NCBI GenBank assembly: GCA_003244035.1
Contig: QHBV01000128.1
Coordinates: forward strand, 17,498 to 23,383
Source: Solirubrobacterales bacterium
Lineage (GTDB): Bacteria; Actinomycetota; Thermoleophilia; Solirubrobacterales; Solirubrobacteraceae
Length of the DNA stretch: 5,886 bases
Direction: 5' to 3'
Shown: positions 1-5,886 of the stretch, piece by piece
Layout: the number at the start of each line of letters is the position of its first letter
Numbering within the stretch: the stretch's first letter is position 1
Program-made: the position numbers and the translations under genes
Notes under the pieces: model-generated
What the model was told of the DNA's origin: nothing
The model's input: the letters and a program-made list of their open reading frames with translations, nothing else
The model's database searches: none

Positions 1-1628
1 TGGTTGAGCTCGACCTGCTTGGGATCGACCAGCACGAAGCGGACCTCGTGCGGCGTCGCCCTCAGCAGGATGCTCGAGAGCATCGCGTTGACGCACGCCG
101 ACTTGCCGGCGCCGGTCGTGCCGGCGACCAGCAGGTGGGGCATCTTCGCGAGGTCAGCGCCGATCGCGCGGCCGGCGATGTCCTTGCCGAGCCACACGGT
201 CAATGGCGACCACTCCGGCGGCGGGTCCTGGAAGACGTCGCCGAGGTGGACGATCCGCCTGCGGGCGTTTGGAACCTCCACCCCGACGGCCTGCTTGCCG
301 GGGATCGGTGCGAGGATGCGGATGTCGGTTGCGGCTAGGGCATACGCGAGGTCGTCCTTGAGCTGGGCGACCTTCGCGACCTTCGTGCCGGGCGCCAGGC
401 GCAGCTCGTAACGGGTTATGTGGGGGCCGGCGACTCTCCCGATCACCTTCGCCTCGATCCCGAAATGACCGAGCGTCTCGACCAGCGTCCGCGCCACCTG
501 CTCCTGGCCGGCGGTGTCGGGCTTGGCCGCCTCGCCGGTCGAGCGCGTGAGGAAGCGGGGCGCCGGGACGCGCCACTGGAAGCTCGGGTCGTCGGTGACC
601 GTGGCGCGATAGCGACCTTGTGGAGTGAGGTTCTCAGAGCTGGGTTCGGGGCCAGCGACGGGCTCGGCCTTCTCCTCGGGTTGGATCTCGCCCTCGTCGA
701 CCTCGATCGGCGGCGCCTCGACGTGGGTGGCGCGGATCACGAGCTCGCCCGTGGCTGGCTCGGGGGGCAGCAGCGGCTCAGGCTCGGGCAGGGCGGTCGA
801 TCCGGCCGGCGCGGCCTCGGTGGCGGTCGCGCGCATCCGGGTCCCGACGGCGGCCGAGCGCCTGGCGAACGTCGCCGTCGCCTCCTCGGTCGATCGCTTC
901 AGCGCCCGGCCGGCGCTGCCCGCGCCCGCTCCTGTCACGCGCAGCACCGAAGCGACCGTCGCGCCGGTCACCAGGATCAGCCCGGCGATCAGTCCGAACA
1001 CCGCGAGGATGTCGGCTCCGAGCGTCGAGAGCAGGTGCGAGCCGACCCACAGCTCCGCCTGGCCGACGACGCCGCCGCGGGACTCGAACGCCGCCGGCTG
1101 CCAGAAGTCGTGGCTCCCGACCGCCCCCGGGCCGAGCCCCAGGGTGCCGGCGGCGAGCGCCAGCGTCAACGCAGCGCACAGGCACACCGCCCCGGTCCGC
1201 AGCGGCCGCCCGCGCCTCCGGCCCGCTCGGCCTCCACTCGAGCTTGCGGCGGCATCCTGCCTCGCCTGTTCGGGCCGCGCTCGAGTCGTCCGGCTGCCTG
1301 ATCCGGCCGCGCGCGGGTCATCCTGCGGCGGGCGCAGGCCCCGGAGGAGCACGAGGGCGCCGCCGCCGACGAGGGCGGCCGGGGTCGCGTACCCGAGCGC
1401 GCCGAAGACGAACCTCGCGACGGTCACCGCCCCATCCCCGAGCGCTCCGCCGGCCCAGTGCAGGTAGGCGACGCCCGCGAGGAAGATCCCGAGTGTGATC
1501 AGCGCGAGGCCGATGATGTCGAGGTGATGGGCCTCGAGCTCGAGTCCCGGCAGCGCCACCACCGGGCGGCTCGCGAGCGCCGAGCGGTTGGCGCGCTTCG
1601 GGGACGGCTTCTTGCGCGGGGGGGACAT
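1..1628 (-). CDS. ftsK: FtsK/SpoIIIE-family DNA translocase, N-terminal 542 residues (3' end off the left edge)
   Basis: This is a membrane-anchored, ATP-driven double-stranded DNA pump that moves chromosome ends through the closing division septum. Translating the minus strand from the ATG at 1628 gives a basic N-terminus (MSPPRKKPSPKR). Four hydrophobic segments follow at about residues 38-58, 74-95, 146-165 and 205-226. An acidic, Pro/Glu-rich linker runs to about 360. The alpha domain (about 365-455) contains GPHITRYEL at 401-409. The ATPase has Walker A GTTGAGKS at 503-510 and Walker B VLVDPK at 532-537. The rest of the motor and any C-terminal gamma domain lie outside the window. The loop between segments 2 and 3 (about 96-145) is low-complexity and Arg/Gly/Ser-rich, as expected for a cytoplasmic loop. 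No in-frame ATG or GTG lies close upstream; a TTG two codons earlier is possible. No clear Shine-Dalgarno precedes the ATG. The gene is divergent from the response regulator. The family call is very secure; the exact start is less so. Confidence 0.95.
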   Translation of the reverse strand, partial: MSPPRKKPSPKRANRSALASRPVVALPGLELEAHHLDIIGLALITLGIFLAGVAYLHWAGGALGDGAVTVARFVFGALGYATPAALVGGGALVLLRGLRPPQDDPRAAGSGSRTTRARPEQARQDAAASSSGGRAGRRRGRPLRTGAVCLCAALTLALAAGTLGLGPGAVGSHDFWQPAAFESRGGVVGQAELWVGSHLLSTLGADILAVFGLIAGLILVTGATVASVLRVTGAGAGSAGRALKRSTEEATATFARRSAAVGTRMRATATEAAPAGSTALPEPEPLLPPEPATGELVIRATHVEAPPIEVDEGEIQPEEKAEPVAGPEPSSENLTPQGRYRATVTDDPSFQWRVPAPRFLTRSTGEAAKPDTAGQEQVARTLVETLGHFGIEAKVIGRVAGPHITRYELRLAPGTKVAKVAQLKDDLAYALAATDIRILAPIPGKQAVGVEVPNARRRIVHLGDVFQDPPPEWSPLTVWLGKDIAGRAIGADLAKMPHLLVAGTTGAGKSACVNAMLSSILLRATPHEVRFVLVDPKQVELN

Positions 1629-1690
1629 CGTCAAGAGACTGGCTTCGACGGGTGCCGCTTGGCTCCTGCCCCTACCATCCCGACAGAGCA
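1629..1690. promoter_or_regulatory. 62-bp divergent intergenic region between ftsK and the response regulator gene
   Basis: This is the only real gene-to-gene gap in the window. It must hold, or overlap, the regulator operon's promoter, and it probably contributes to ftsK expression. On the plus strand, TACCAT at 1673-1678 resembles a -10 box and would give a leader of only a few bases before the ATG at 1691. I see no convincing -35 box at proper spacing. On the minus strand I find no clear -10/-35 pair and no Shine-Dalgarno next to the ftsK ATG. I could not pick out a direct repeat of the kind OmpR-family regulators bind. That promoters lie here is inferred from the divergent layout; the individual elements are weak. 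Confidence 0.45.
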
Positions 1691-2377
1691 ATGGTCGACT
1701 ACGAGCGTTCCCCCCGCGTGCTGGTCATCGAGGACGACGATGCGATCGCCCAGGTGCTGCAGCGCTCGCTGCGGATGGAGGGCTACGAGGTCAAGATCGC
1801 CGGCGACGGCGGGGTCGCCCTCGAGCTCGCGCGCGGATTCCTGCCCGATCTGGTGATCCTGGACCTCGGCCTGCCGGGCCTCGACGGGATCGACGTGGCC
1901 AAGGCGCTGCGGGAGACCGACGACGTGCCGATCCTCGTCCTGACCGCGCGCGACGCGGTCGAGTCGCGCGTGCAGGGGCTCGATTCGGGCGCCGACGACT
2001 ACCTGGTCAAGCCGTTCGAGCGCCAGGAGCTGCTCGCGAGGCTGCGCGCGCTGCTGCGTCGCCGTCCGCCAAGGGGCCAGGCCGCGCTCACCGTCGGCGA
2101 CCTCAAGCTGAACCCCGACACGCACGAGGTATGGCGGGGTCAGCGAAGCATGGACCTCACCCAGAGAGAGTTCGAGCTGCTCGAGTACCTGATGCGCAAC
2201 GAGCGCATCGTGGTCTCGCGCCAGCGCCTGCTCGACGAAGTCTGGGGCTATGACCCGTTCTCGATGACGAACACGATCGAGGTGTTCGTCTCCAACCTTC
2301 GGAGGAAGCTTGAAGCCGGTGGAGAGCCTCGGCTCCTACACACGATTCGCGGCGCGGGCTACGTTCTCCGCGTATAG
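1691..2377 (+). CDS. OmpR/PhoB-family response regulator (REC + winged helix), 228 aa
   Basis: This is a cytoplasmic DNA-binding response regulator, phosphorylated by the histidine kinase encoded directly downstream. The receiver domain (about residues 9-124) has the acidic pocket E14-D15-D16, phosphoacceptor D58 in VILDLGLPGLDG, switch residue T85 in VLTARD, and K107 in the LVKPF motif. The winged-helix domain (about 133-228) has LTQREFELLEYL, SRQRLLDEVWGY, the recognition-helix region NTIEVFVSNLRRKLE, and the closing wing HTIRGAGYVLRV. Length and order are typical of the family. I chose the ATG at 1691. An upstream in-frame GTG at 1652 would add 13 unlike-family residues (starting PLGSCPYHPD) and use up most of the divergent gap. 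The Shine-Dalgarno is weak. The gene ends 68 bp inside the kinase gene. Relatives include MprA- and TcrX-like regulators, but the target genes and signal cannot be read from the sequence, so I give no symbol. Confidence 0.95.
   Translation: MVDYERSPRVLVIEDDDAIAQVLQRSLRMEGYEVKIAGDGGVALELARGFLPDLVILDLGLPGLDGIDVAKALRETDDVPILVLTARDAVESRVQGLDSGADDYLVKPFERQELLARLRALLRRRPPRGQAALTVGDLKLNPDTHEVWRGQRSMDLTQREFELLEYLMRNERIVVSRQRLLDEVWGYDPFSMTNTIEVFVSNLRRKLEAGGEPRLLHTIRGAGYVLRV
2301..2306 (+). promoter_or_regulatory. Shine-Dalgarno for the histidine kinase, inside the response regulator gene
   Basis: GGAGGA lies four bases before the TTG at 2310 and about twelve before the in-frame GTG at 2319. It is the strongest Shine-Dalgarno-like sequence near any start in the window. 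It also encodes part of R204-R205-K206 of the regulator's conserved NLRRKLE motif, so its presence could be partly coincidental. It supports starting the kinase here rather than further downstream. Confidence 0.6.
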
Positions 2378-3836
2378 GTCGCTGCCACTTCGCTGGCGGC
2401 TGGCGGGTGGCTCGGCGGTGCTGACGTTCGTGATCCTGGCCGGATTCGCGGGGATCGTCGGGGTGCTCACCACCAACCAGGTGCGGGGGCAGTTCGACAA
2501 CGAGGTCAGCTCGGAGGCCGCGCAGCTGGCGTCGAGGCTGAACCCGAGCACGCACCTGGATCCGATCACCAATGCCCCCGTGCTCAGCTTCAGCCCTGGG
2601 GCTCGGCTCGGCGATTTCGCCGGCGCCCTGCACGCGCAGATCCGGATCTACGACGATGCCGACGACCTGATCGCCAAGGCGTCGCCGCCAGGGGTGACGC
2701 CGAGCTTCCCAGCACCGGATGGCACCGGCGCATTCCAGCGGCTCGGCTACCGGGTGGAGGTGCACTACGTCGGGCAATCGCCAGCCCAGGTGATCCTGCT
2801 CTACGCCCGTCCCCTCTCCGACGTCGACCACACGCTCGCGCGCGTGCGCTTCTTCCTGCTGCTGGGGGTCCTCGGCGGCACCGTGCTGGCGCTGCTCGGC
2901 GGGCTCGCGCTCGCGCGGCGCGCGATGGGCCACGTCGCGGAGCTGACCGATGCCGCCCGCGAGATCGAGCGCACCCGCGATCCGAGCCTGCGGATCCCCC
3001 ACCCCGAGGCCGACGACGAGATCTCCGAGCTCGCCCGCACGCTCGAGGGGATGCTCGCGGCGCTCGACGCCGCCCGCGCCGACACCGAGGGGCTGCTCGA
3101 CCGCCAGCGGGAGTTCGTCGCCGACGCCTCGCACGAGCTGCGCACGCCGCTGACCAGCGTGCTGGCGAACCTCGAGCTGCTCGCCGACGAGCTCGAGGGC
3201 GAGCAGGCCGAGACCGCGCACGCGGCACTGCGCTCGACCAGGCGTATGCGCCGGCTCGTCGGCGACCTGCTACTGCTCGCCCGCGCCGACGCCGGGCGGA
3301 CCCCGCCGCGGCGAGGCATGGTCGATCTCCAGGAGGTGCTGGTCGAAGCGGCGTCCGAGCTCGGACCGATGACCGAGGATCACCGGCTGTCGATCGACCC
3401 CCGATCGGCAGTCGTCGAGGGAGATCGCGACGAGCTGCACCGGCTCGTGCTCAACCTGATCGAGAACGCCGCCCGGCACACGCCTCCGGGGACCCACATC
3501 CGGGCCGCGACGGCCACCTACGACGGCGACGCGCTGCTGATCGTCGAAGACGACGGCCCCGGCATCCCCCCCGAGCTGCAGCGGCGGGTGTTCGAGCGGT
3601 TCGTCCGCGGAGGTCGCGAGGGCGGCCGGGGGTCGGGATTGGGTCTTGCGATCGTGCGCGCAGTCGCCGAATCGCACGGTGGAGCGGTGACGCTCGATCA
3701 CTTGAACTCCGCGCTTCGCATCGGAGGCGCGGCGGGCGGCGCCGGAACGCGCTTCGTGATCCGGATCCCGGCCGCTGCGGATCAGACCTCGACGACCACG
3801 GGCAGCACCATCGGCCGCCGCCGCAGCCGGTCGTAG
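2310..3836 (+). CDS. Membrane sensor histidine kinase (HAMP-HisKA-HATPase), 508 aa
   Basis: This is the sensor partner of the preceding regulator. It autophosphorylates on His and passes the phosphate to the regulator's D58. TM1 lies at about residues 33-54, an extracytoplasmic sensor region of about 125 residues follows, and TM2 is at about 179-201. HAMP spans 202-254. HisKA carries phosphoacceptor H275 in FVADASHELRTPLTS. The ATPase domain has an N box (LNLIENAARH, N382 and N386), G1 box EDDGPGIP at 413-420 and G2 box GSGLGLAIV at 441-449. All catalytic residues are present. The layout resembles MprB-like actinobacterial kinases; the sensor region has no motif I can name, so the signal is unknown. 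The start is a TTG (2310) behind GGAGGA; the GTG at 2319 is the alternative. The first 22 residues overlap the regulator gene. After the last ATPase strand (TRFVIRIPA, 480-488), a Ser/Thr/Arg-rich tail is encoded opposite the end of rnj. Confidence 0.94.
   Translation: MKPVESLGSYTRFAARATFSAYRSLPLRWRLAGGSAVLTFVILAGFAGIVGVLTTNQVRGQFDNEVSSEAAQLASRLNPSTHLDPITNAPVLSFSPGARLGDFAGALHAQIRIYDDADDLIAKASPPGVTPSFPAPDGTGAFQRLGYRVEVHYVGQSPAQVILLYARPLSDVDHTLARVRFFLLLGVLGGTVLALLGGLALARRAMGHVAELTDAAREIERTRDPSLRIPHPEADDEISELARTLEGMLAALDAARADTEGLLDRQREFVADASHELRTPLTSVLANLELLADELEGEQAETAHAALRSTRRMRRLVGDLLLLARADAGRTPPRRGMVDLQEVLVEAASELGPMTEDHRLSIDPRSAVVEGDRDELHRLVLNLIENAARHTPPGTHIRAATATYDGDALLIVEDDGPGIPPELQRRVFERFVRGGREGGRGSGLGLAIVRAVAESHGGAVTLDHLNSALRIGGAAGGAGTRFVIRIPAAADQTSTTTGSTIGRRRSRS
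3782..3836. other. 55-bp tail-to-tail coding overlap of the histidine kinase and rnj genes
   Basis: The kinase stop TAG is at 3834-3836 on the plus strand, and the RNase J stop TGA occupies 3782-3784 on the minus strand. Each gene therefore ends inside the other. RNase J uses these bases for its C-terminal residues YDRLRRRPMVLPVVVEV, which look family-typical. The kinase uses them for residues 491-508, beyond its ATPase fold. There is no intergenic space for a separate terminator, and I see no GC hairpin with a U-run here. Confidence 0.9.
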
Positions 3837-5452
3837 ACGAACGCCGCCAGGTCGTCGTGGAGCTCCTGCTGGAGCAGGTCGATCTCGCGGATCCCGTCGC
3901 GGGCCGAATGCGCGAGCGAGCGCTCGACCTCGGCGCGGATGTCCACGACCAGCCTGTCGGCCTGCTCGATGAACGGAACGCCGCGGAAGATCACCTCCGG
4001 TGGCGCGACCGACTCGCCGCTCTGCTCGGAGACGGTCGCGACAACGATGAAGATCCCGTCCGCGGAGAGCATCCGCCGGTCGCGCAGGGCGACGTCGGCG
4101 GGATCGCCGATGTCGACGCCGTCGACGAAGATCATCCCCGACTGCTCGGGCTCGCCGAAGCGAGCGCCGCGGCCATCGAGCTCCAGCGGCAACCCGTTCT
4201 CCCCGGAGAACACGTCGCCGGAATCGATCCCGACCGCGTCGGCAAGCTGGGCATGGAGATGAATCCGCTTGTGGTCGCCATGGACGGGCATCACGTAGCG
4301 GGGCTTGACCAGGTTGAGCATCAGCTTGAGCTCCTCCTGGTACCCGTGGCCGGAGGCGTGGATCGGCGCCTCGCGCGGCGTGATCACGTCGCAGCCGATG
4401 TGGTAGAGGCGGTCGACGGTCTCGTTCACGGCCCGCTCGTTGCCGGGGATCGGGGTCGCCGAGAATACGACCGTGTCGCCGCGGTGGAGCTTGATCATGC
4501 GGTGGTCGTTGTGGGCCATCCGCCGCAGCGCCGACAGCGGCTCCCCCTGCGAGCCGGTGGAGATCACGACCACCTTGTGGTCGGCCCAGTCCTCGACCTC
4601 GTGTGGCTGGATCACGATCCCGTCCGGCAGCTCGATGTGGCCGAGCGAGCGCCCGATGTTCACGTTCTTGCGCATCGAGCGTCCGACCAGCGAGACCTTG
4701 CGCCCGAGCGCGGCGGCGGCGTCGATCACCTGCTGCACGCGATGGATGTTCGAGGCAAAGCTCGTGACCACGATCCGTCCCTGCGCACGGGCGAACACCT
4801 CCTCCAGATGAGGACCGACGATCCGCTCGGACGGCGAGAAGCCGGGACGATCCGCGTTGGTCGAGTCGCCACACAGGAGCAGCACCCCATCGCGCCCCAG
4901 CTCCGCCAGCCGCGAGACATCCGCGGGATCGCCGTCGACGGGGGTCTGGTCGAACTTGTAGTCGCCCGTGATCAGGATCGTGCCGAGATCGGTCGAGAGC
5001 GCGACCGCGCACGAGTCGGGGATCGAATGCGTCATGTGCACGAGCTCGAGCCCGAATGGCCCGAGCGTCAGCTCCTCGCCGGGCTCGAGATCCTCGAGCG
5101 GGGCCTCGCGCAGCTTGTGCTCGTCGAGCTTCGACCGGGCCATCGCGATCGTCAGCCGACCGCCGTAGACGGTTGGCAGGTGCTCGTCACGGAGCTCGCG
5201 CAGCACCCACGGGAGCGCGCCGAGATGATCCTCGTGGCCGTGGGTGACGACGATCGCCTCGATGTCCTTTGCGCGATCGCGCAGGTAGGCGAAGTCCGGG
5301 AGCACCAGGTCGATCCCGAGCATGTCGGCGGTGGGGAACCGCAGCCCGGTGTCGACCACGACGATCCGGCCGCCGTACTCGACCACCGTCATGTTCTTGC
5401 CGATCTCCCCCAGGCCACCGAGTGGCAGTACGCGCAGGCTGTCGCGACTCAC
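3782..5452 (-). CDS. rnj: Ribonuclease J, 556 aa
   Basis: This is a metallo-beta-lactamase/beta-CASP ribonuclease, a cytoplasmic 5'-to-3' exo- and endonuclease acting in mRNA decay and rRNA maturation. The N-terminus LPLGGLGEIGKN (9-20) is family-typical. The metal site is present: HGHEDH at 71-76, H142, and D164 in ITGDYKFDQ. The beta-CASP region includes DSTNADRPGFSPSE (196-209). HASGHGYQEE begins at 365 and PVHGD is at 389-393. The last 100 or so residues match the C-terminal domain, ending RRRPMVLPVVVEV. The full length equals the usual 550-560 residues. I chose the GTG at 5452 because the family motif starts seven residues later and the codon overlaps the dapA stop as GTGA. The longer reading from 5590 adds Arg/Ala/Gly-rich sequence that is only dapA read in another frame. 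No strong Shine-Dalgarno precedes the GTG, which fits translational coupling. The 3' end overlaps the kinase gene. Confidence 0.97.
   Translation of the reverse strand: MSRDSLRVLPLGGLGEIGKNMTVVEYGGRIVVVDTGLRFPTADMLGIDLVLPDFAYLRDRAKDIEAIVVTHGHEDHLGALPWVLRELRDEHLPTVYGGRLTIAMARSKLDEHKLREAPLEDLEPGEELTLGPFGLELVHMTHSIPDSCAVALSTDLGTILITGDYKFDQTPVDGDPADVSRLAELGRDGVLLLCGDSTNADRPGFSPSERIVGPHLEEVFARAQGRIVVTSFASNIHRVQQVIDAAAALGRKVSLVGRSMRKNVNIGRSLGHIELPDGIVIQPHEVEDWADHKVVVISTGSQGEPLSALRRMAHNDHRMIKLHRGDTVVFSATPIPGNERAVNETVDRLYHIGCDVITPREAPIHASGHGYQEELKLMLNLVKPRYVMPVHGDHKRIHLHAQLADAVGIDSGDVFSGENGLPLELDGRGARFGEPEQSGMIFVDGVDIGDPADVALRDRRMLSADGIFIVVATVSEQSGESVAPPEVIFRGVPFIEQADRLVVDIRAEVERSLAHSARDGIREIDLLQQELHDDLAAFVYDRLRRRPMVLPVVVEV
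5449..5452 (-). other. GTGA stop/start overlap joining dapA to rnj
   Basis: Read on the minus strand, the four bases GTGA hold the rnj start GTG and the dapA stop TGA. This is a classic translational-coupling junction. It shows that the two genes share one transcript and that rnj translation probably depends on ribosomes finishing dapA. Confidence 0.85.
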
Positions 5453-5886
5453 GCTGCGGCCGCCAGCATCCCGTGACGCTCGAGCAGCGCCCGGATCGTG
5501 GCGGTCTCGTGCTCGTCGAGCGCGACGTACGGCAGCCGCGGGACGCCCACGCCCAGGCCGAGCAGGTTCAACGCCGCCTTGACCGAGCACGCCAACGGAG
5601 CGATCGCCAGGTCTCGATGGACATCCTCCAAGCCGTCGTCGATTTCCCTGCGGCGTTCGGGCTCCTCCGCCATCCGCCGCATCTCCTCGCCGAACAGGTG
5701 GCTGGCGACGAGCACGCCACCGGGCTCGCCGAGGTCGAGCACGTCGGCGAGCATGTCGTCATTGCCCGCGTAGATCTGCAGACCGTCGATCTTGGCCAGG
5801 TTCGCCGAATTGGCCTGCTTGACACCGGCGATGTGGTCGAGCTGCGCGAGCTCGGCTAGCAGGTCGTTGGGCATGTCGGCGCCGGT
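5449..5886 (-). CDS. dapA: 4-hydroxy-tetrahydrodipicolinate synthase, C-terminal 145 residues (5' end off the right edge)
   Basis: DapA condenses pyruvate with aspartate semialdehyde, the first committed step towards diaminopimelate (for peptidoglycan) and lysine. The visible part covers roughly the second half of the usual 290-300 residue TIM barrel. It opens with TGADMPNDLLAELAQLDHIAGVKQAN, where the Lys of GVKQAN (codon 5818-5820) aligns with the Schiff-base lysine. GNDD (the YSGDD-like strand end) and GVLVASHLFGEEM follow, then a helical C-terminus including LGLGVGVPRLPYVALDEHE and ending in LLERHGMLAAAA. Other aldolases of the same superfamily share the lysine. The RTG-like TG before the substrate region, the family-typical VASHLFG strand and the position directly upstream of rnj, as in other actinobacteria, favour DapA. 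The start and promoter are outside the window. Confidence 0.92.
   Translation of the reverse strand, partial: TGADMPNDLLAELAQLDHIAGVKQANSANLAKIDGLQIYAGNDDMLADVLDLGEPGGVLVASHLFGEEMRRMAEEPERRREIDDGLEDVHRDLAIAPLACSVKAALNLLGLGVGVPRLPYVALDEHETATIRALLERHGMLAAAA

Noticed and set aside
420..1467. Long plus-strand open frames (420-1301 and 625-1467) opposite ftsK
   Set aside because: Both are low-complexity mirrors of the ftsK frame, which has clear membrane segments, alpha domain and Walker motifs.
1652..1690. An earlier GTG start for the response regulator at 1652
   Set aside because: The added residues (PLGSCPYHPDRA) do not resemble a receiver-domain N-terminus, no Shine-Dalgarno precedes it, and it would leave only 23 bp to the ftsK start.
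2157..3221. A 354-codon open frame on the minus strand opposite the regulator and kinase
   Set aside because: It lies antisense to conserved HAMP, HisKA and winged-helix coding sequence and has no recognisable domain.
3862..3875. A perfect 5-bp hairpin GCTCC-TGCT-GGAGC just past the kinase stop as a possible terminator
   Set aside because: The stem is short, no U-run follows on either strand, and it lies inside conserved rnj coding sequence (the LLQQE region). It is not enough for a terminator call.
3270..5012. A 580-codon minus-strand open frame overlapping rnj and the kinase
   Set aside because: It is a shifted frame of rnj with very Arg-rich text. It crosses from rnj into the antisense of the kinase without any domain.
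3857..5476. A 539-codon open frame on the plus strand opposite rnj
   Set aside because: It is antisense to a full-length, motif-complete RNase J. Its His/Asp/Val/Arg-rich text is the mirror of GC-biased codons and shows no domain of its own; such mirror frames are common in GC-rich DNA.
5453..5590. An N-terminal extension of RNase J to an upstream in-frame start at 5590
   Set aside because: The extra 46 residues are Arg/Ala/Gly/Pro-rich, lie wholly within dapA in another frame, and precede the normal RNase J N-terminus. The GTG at 5452 gives the usual family length.

Overview
The window is a GC-rich stretch with third codon positions dominated by G or C. It is packed with genes and has almost no non-coding DNA. 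The right-to-left order dapA, rnj (RNase J), ftsK is a known actinobacterial neighbourhood. The style of the proteins (Arg/Ala/Asp-rich, MprB-like kinase) fits a high-GC actinobacterium, possibly of the Thermoleophilia/Solirubrobacterales type. That lineage guess is an inference from style and synteny, not a database result.

Layout, left to right. Positions 1-1628 (minus strand) hold the N-terminal 542 residues of an FtsK/SpoIIIE DNA translocase: four membrane segments, a short linker, the alpha domain, Walker A and Walker B. Its 3' end lies beyond the left edge. After a 62-bp divergent gap, positions 1691-2377 (plus strand) encode an OmpR/PhoB-type response regulator. Positions 2310-3836 (plus strand) encode its membrane-bound sensor histidine kinase, whose start overlaps the regulator gene by 68 bp. 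Positions 3782-5452 (minus strand) encode a full-length RNase J whose 3' end overlaps the kinase gene tail-to-tail by 55 bp. Positions 5449-5886 (minus strand) hold the C-terminal 145 residues of dihydrodipicolinate synthase (DapA), joined to rnj by a GTGA stop/start overlap.

How they work together. dapA and rnj look like one translationally coupled operon. The two-component pair is a separate operon on the other strand, wedged between rnj and ftsK. The regulator and ftsK share a short divergent control region, so the regulator could control both itself and the translocase gene. No clear terminator is visible between rnj and ftsK, so transcription from dapA-rnj could run antisense through the two-component genes into ftsK.

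All gene families here are well known. I see no RNA genes, mobile elements, CRISPR arrays or long repeats, and no evidence of a wholly new system. The points worth a second look are architectural: the inserted opposite-strand two-component operon, its overlaps at both ends of the kinase gene, and the shared divergent promoter region.
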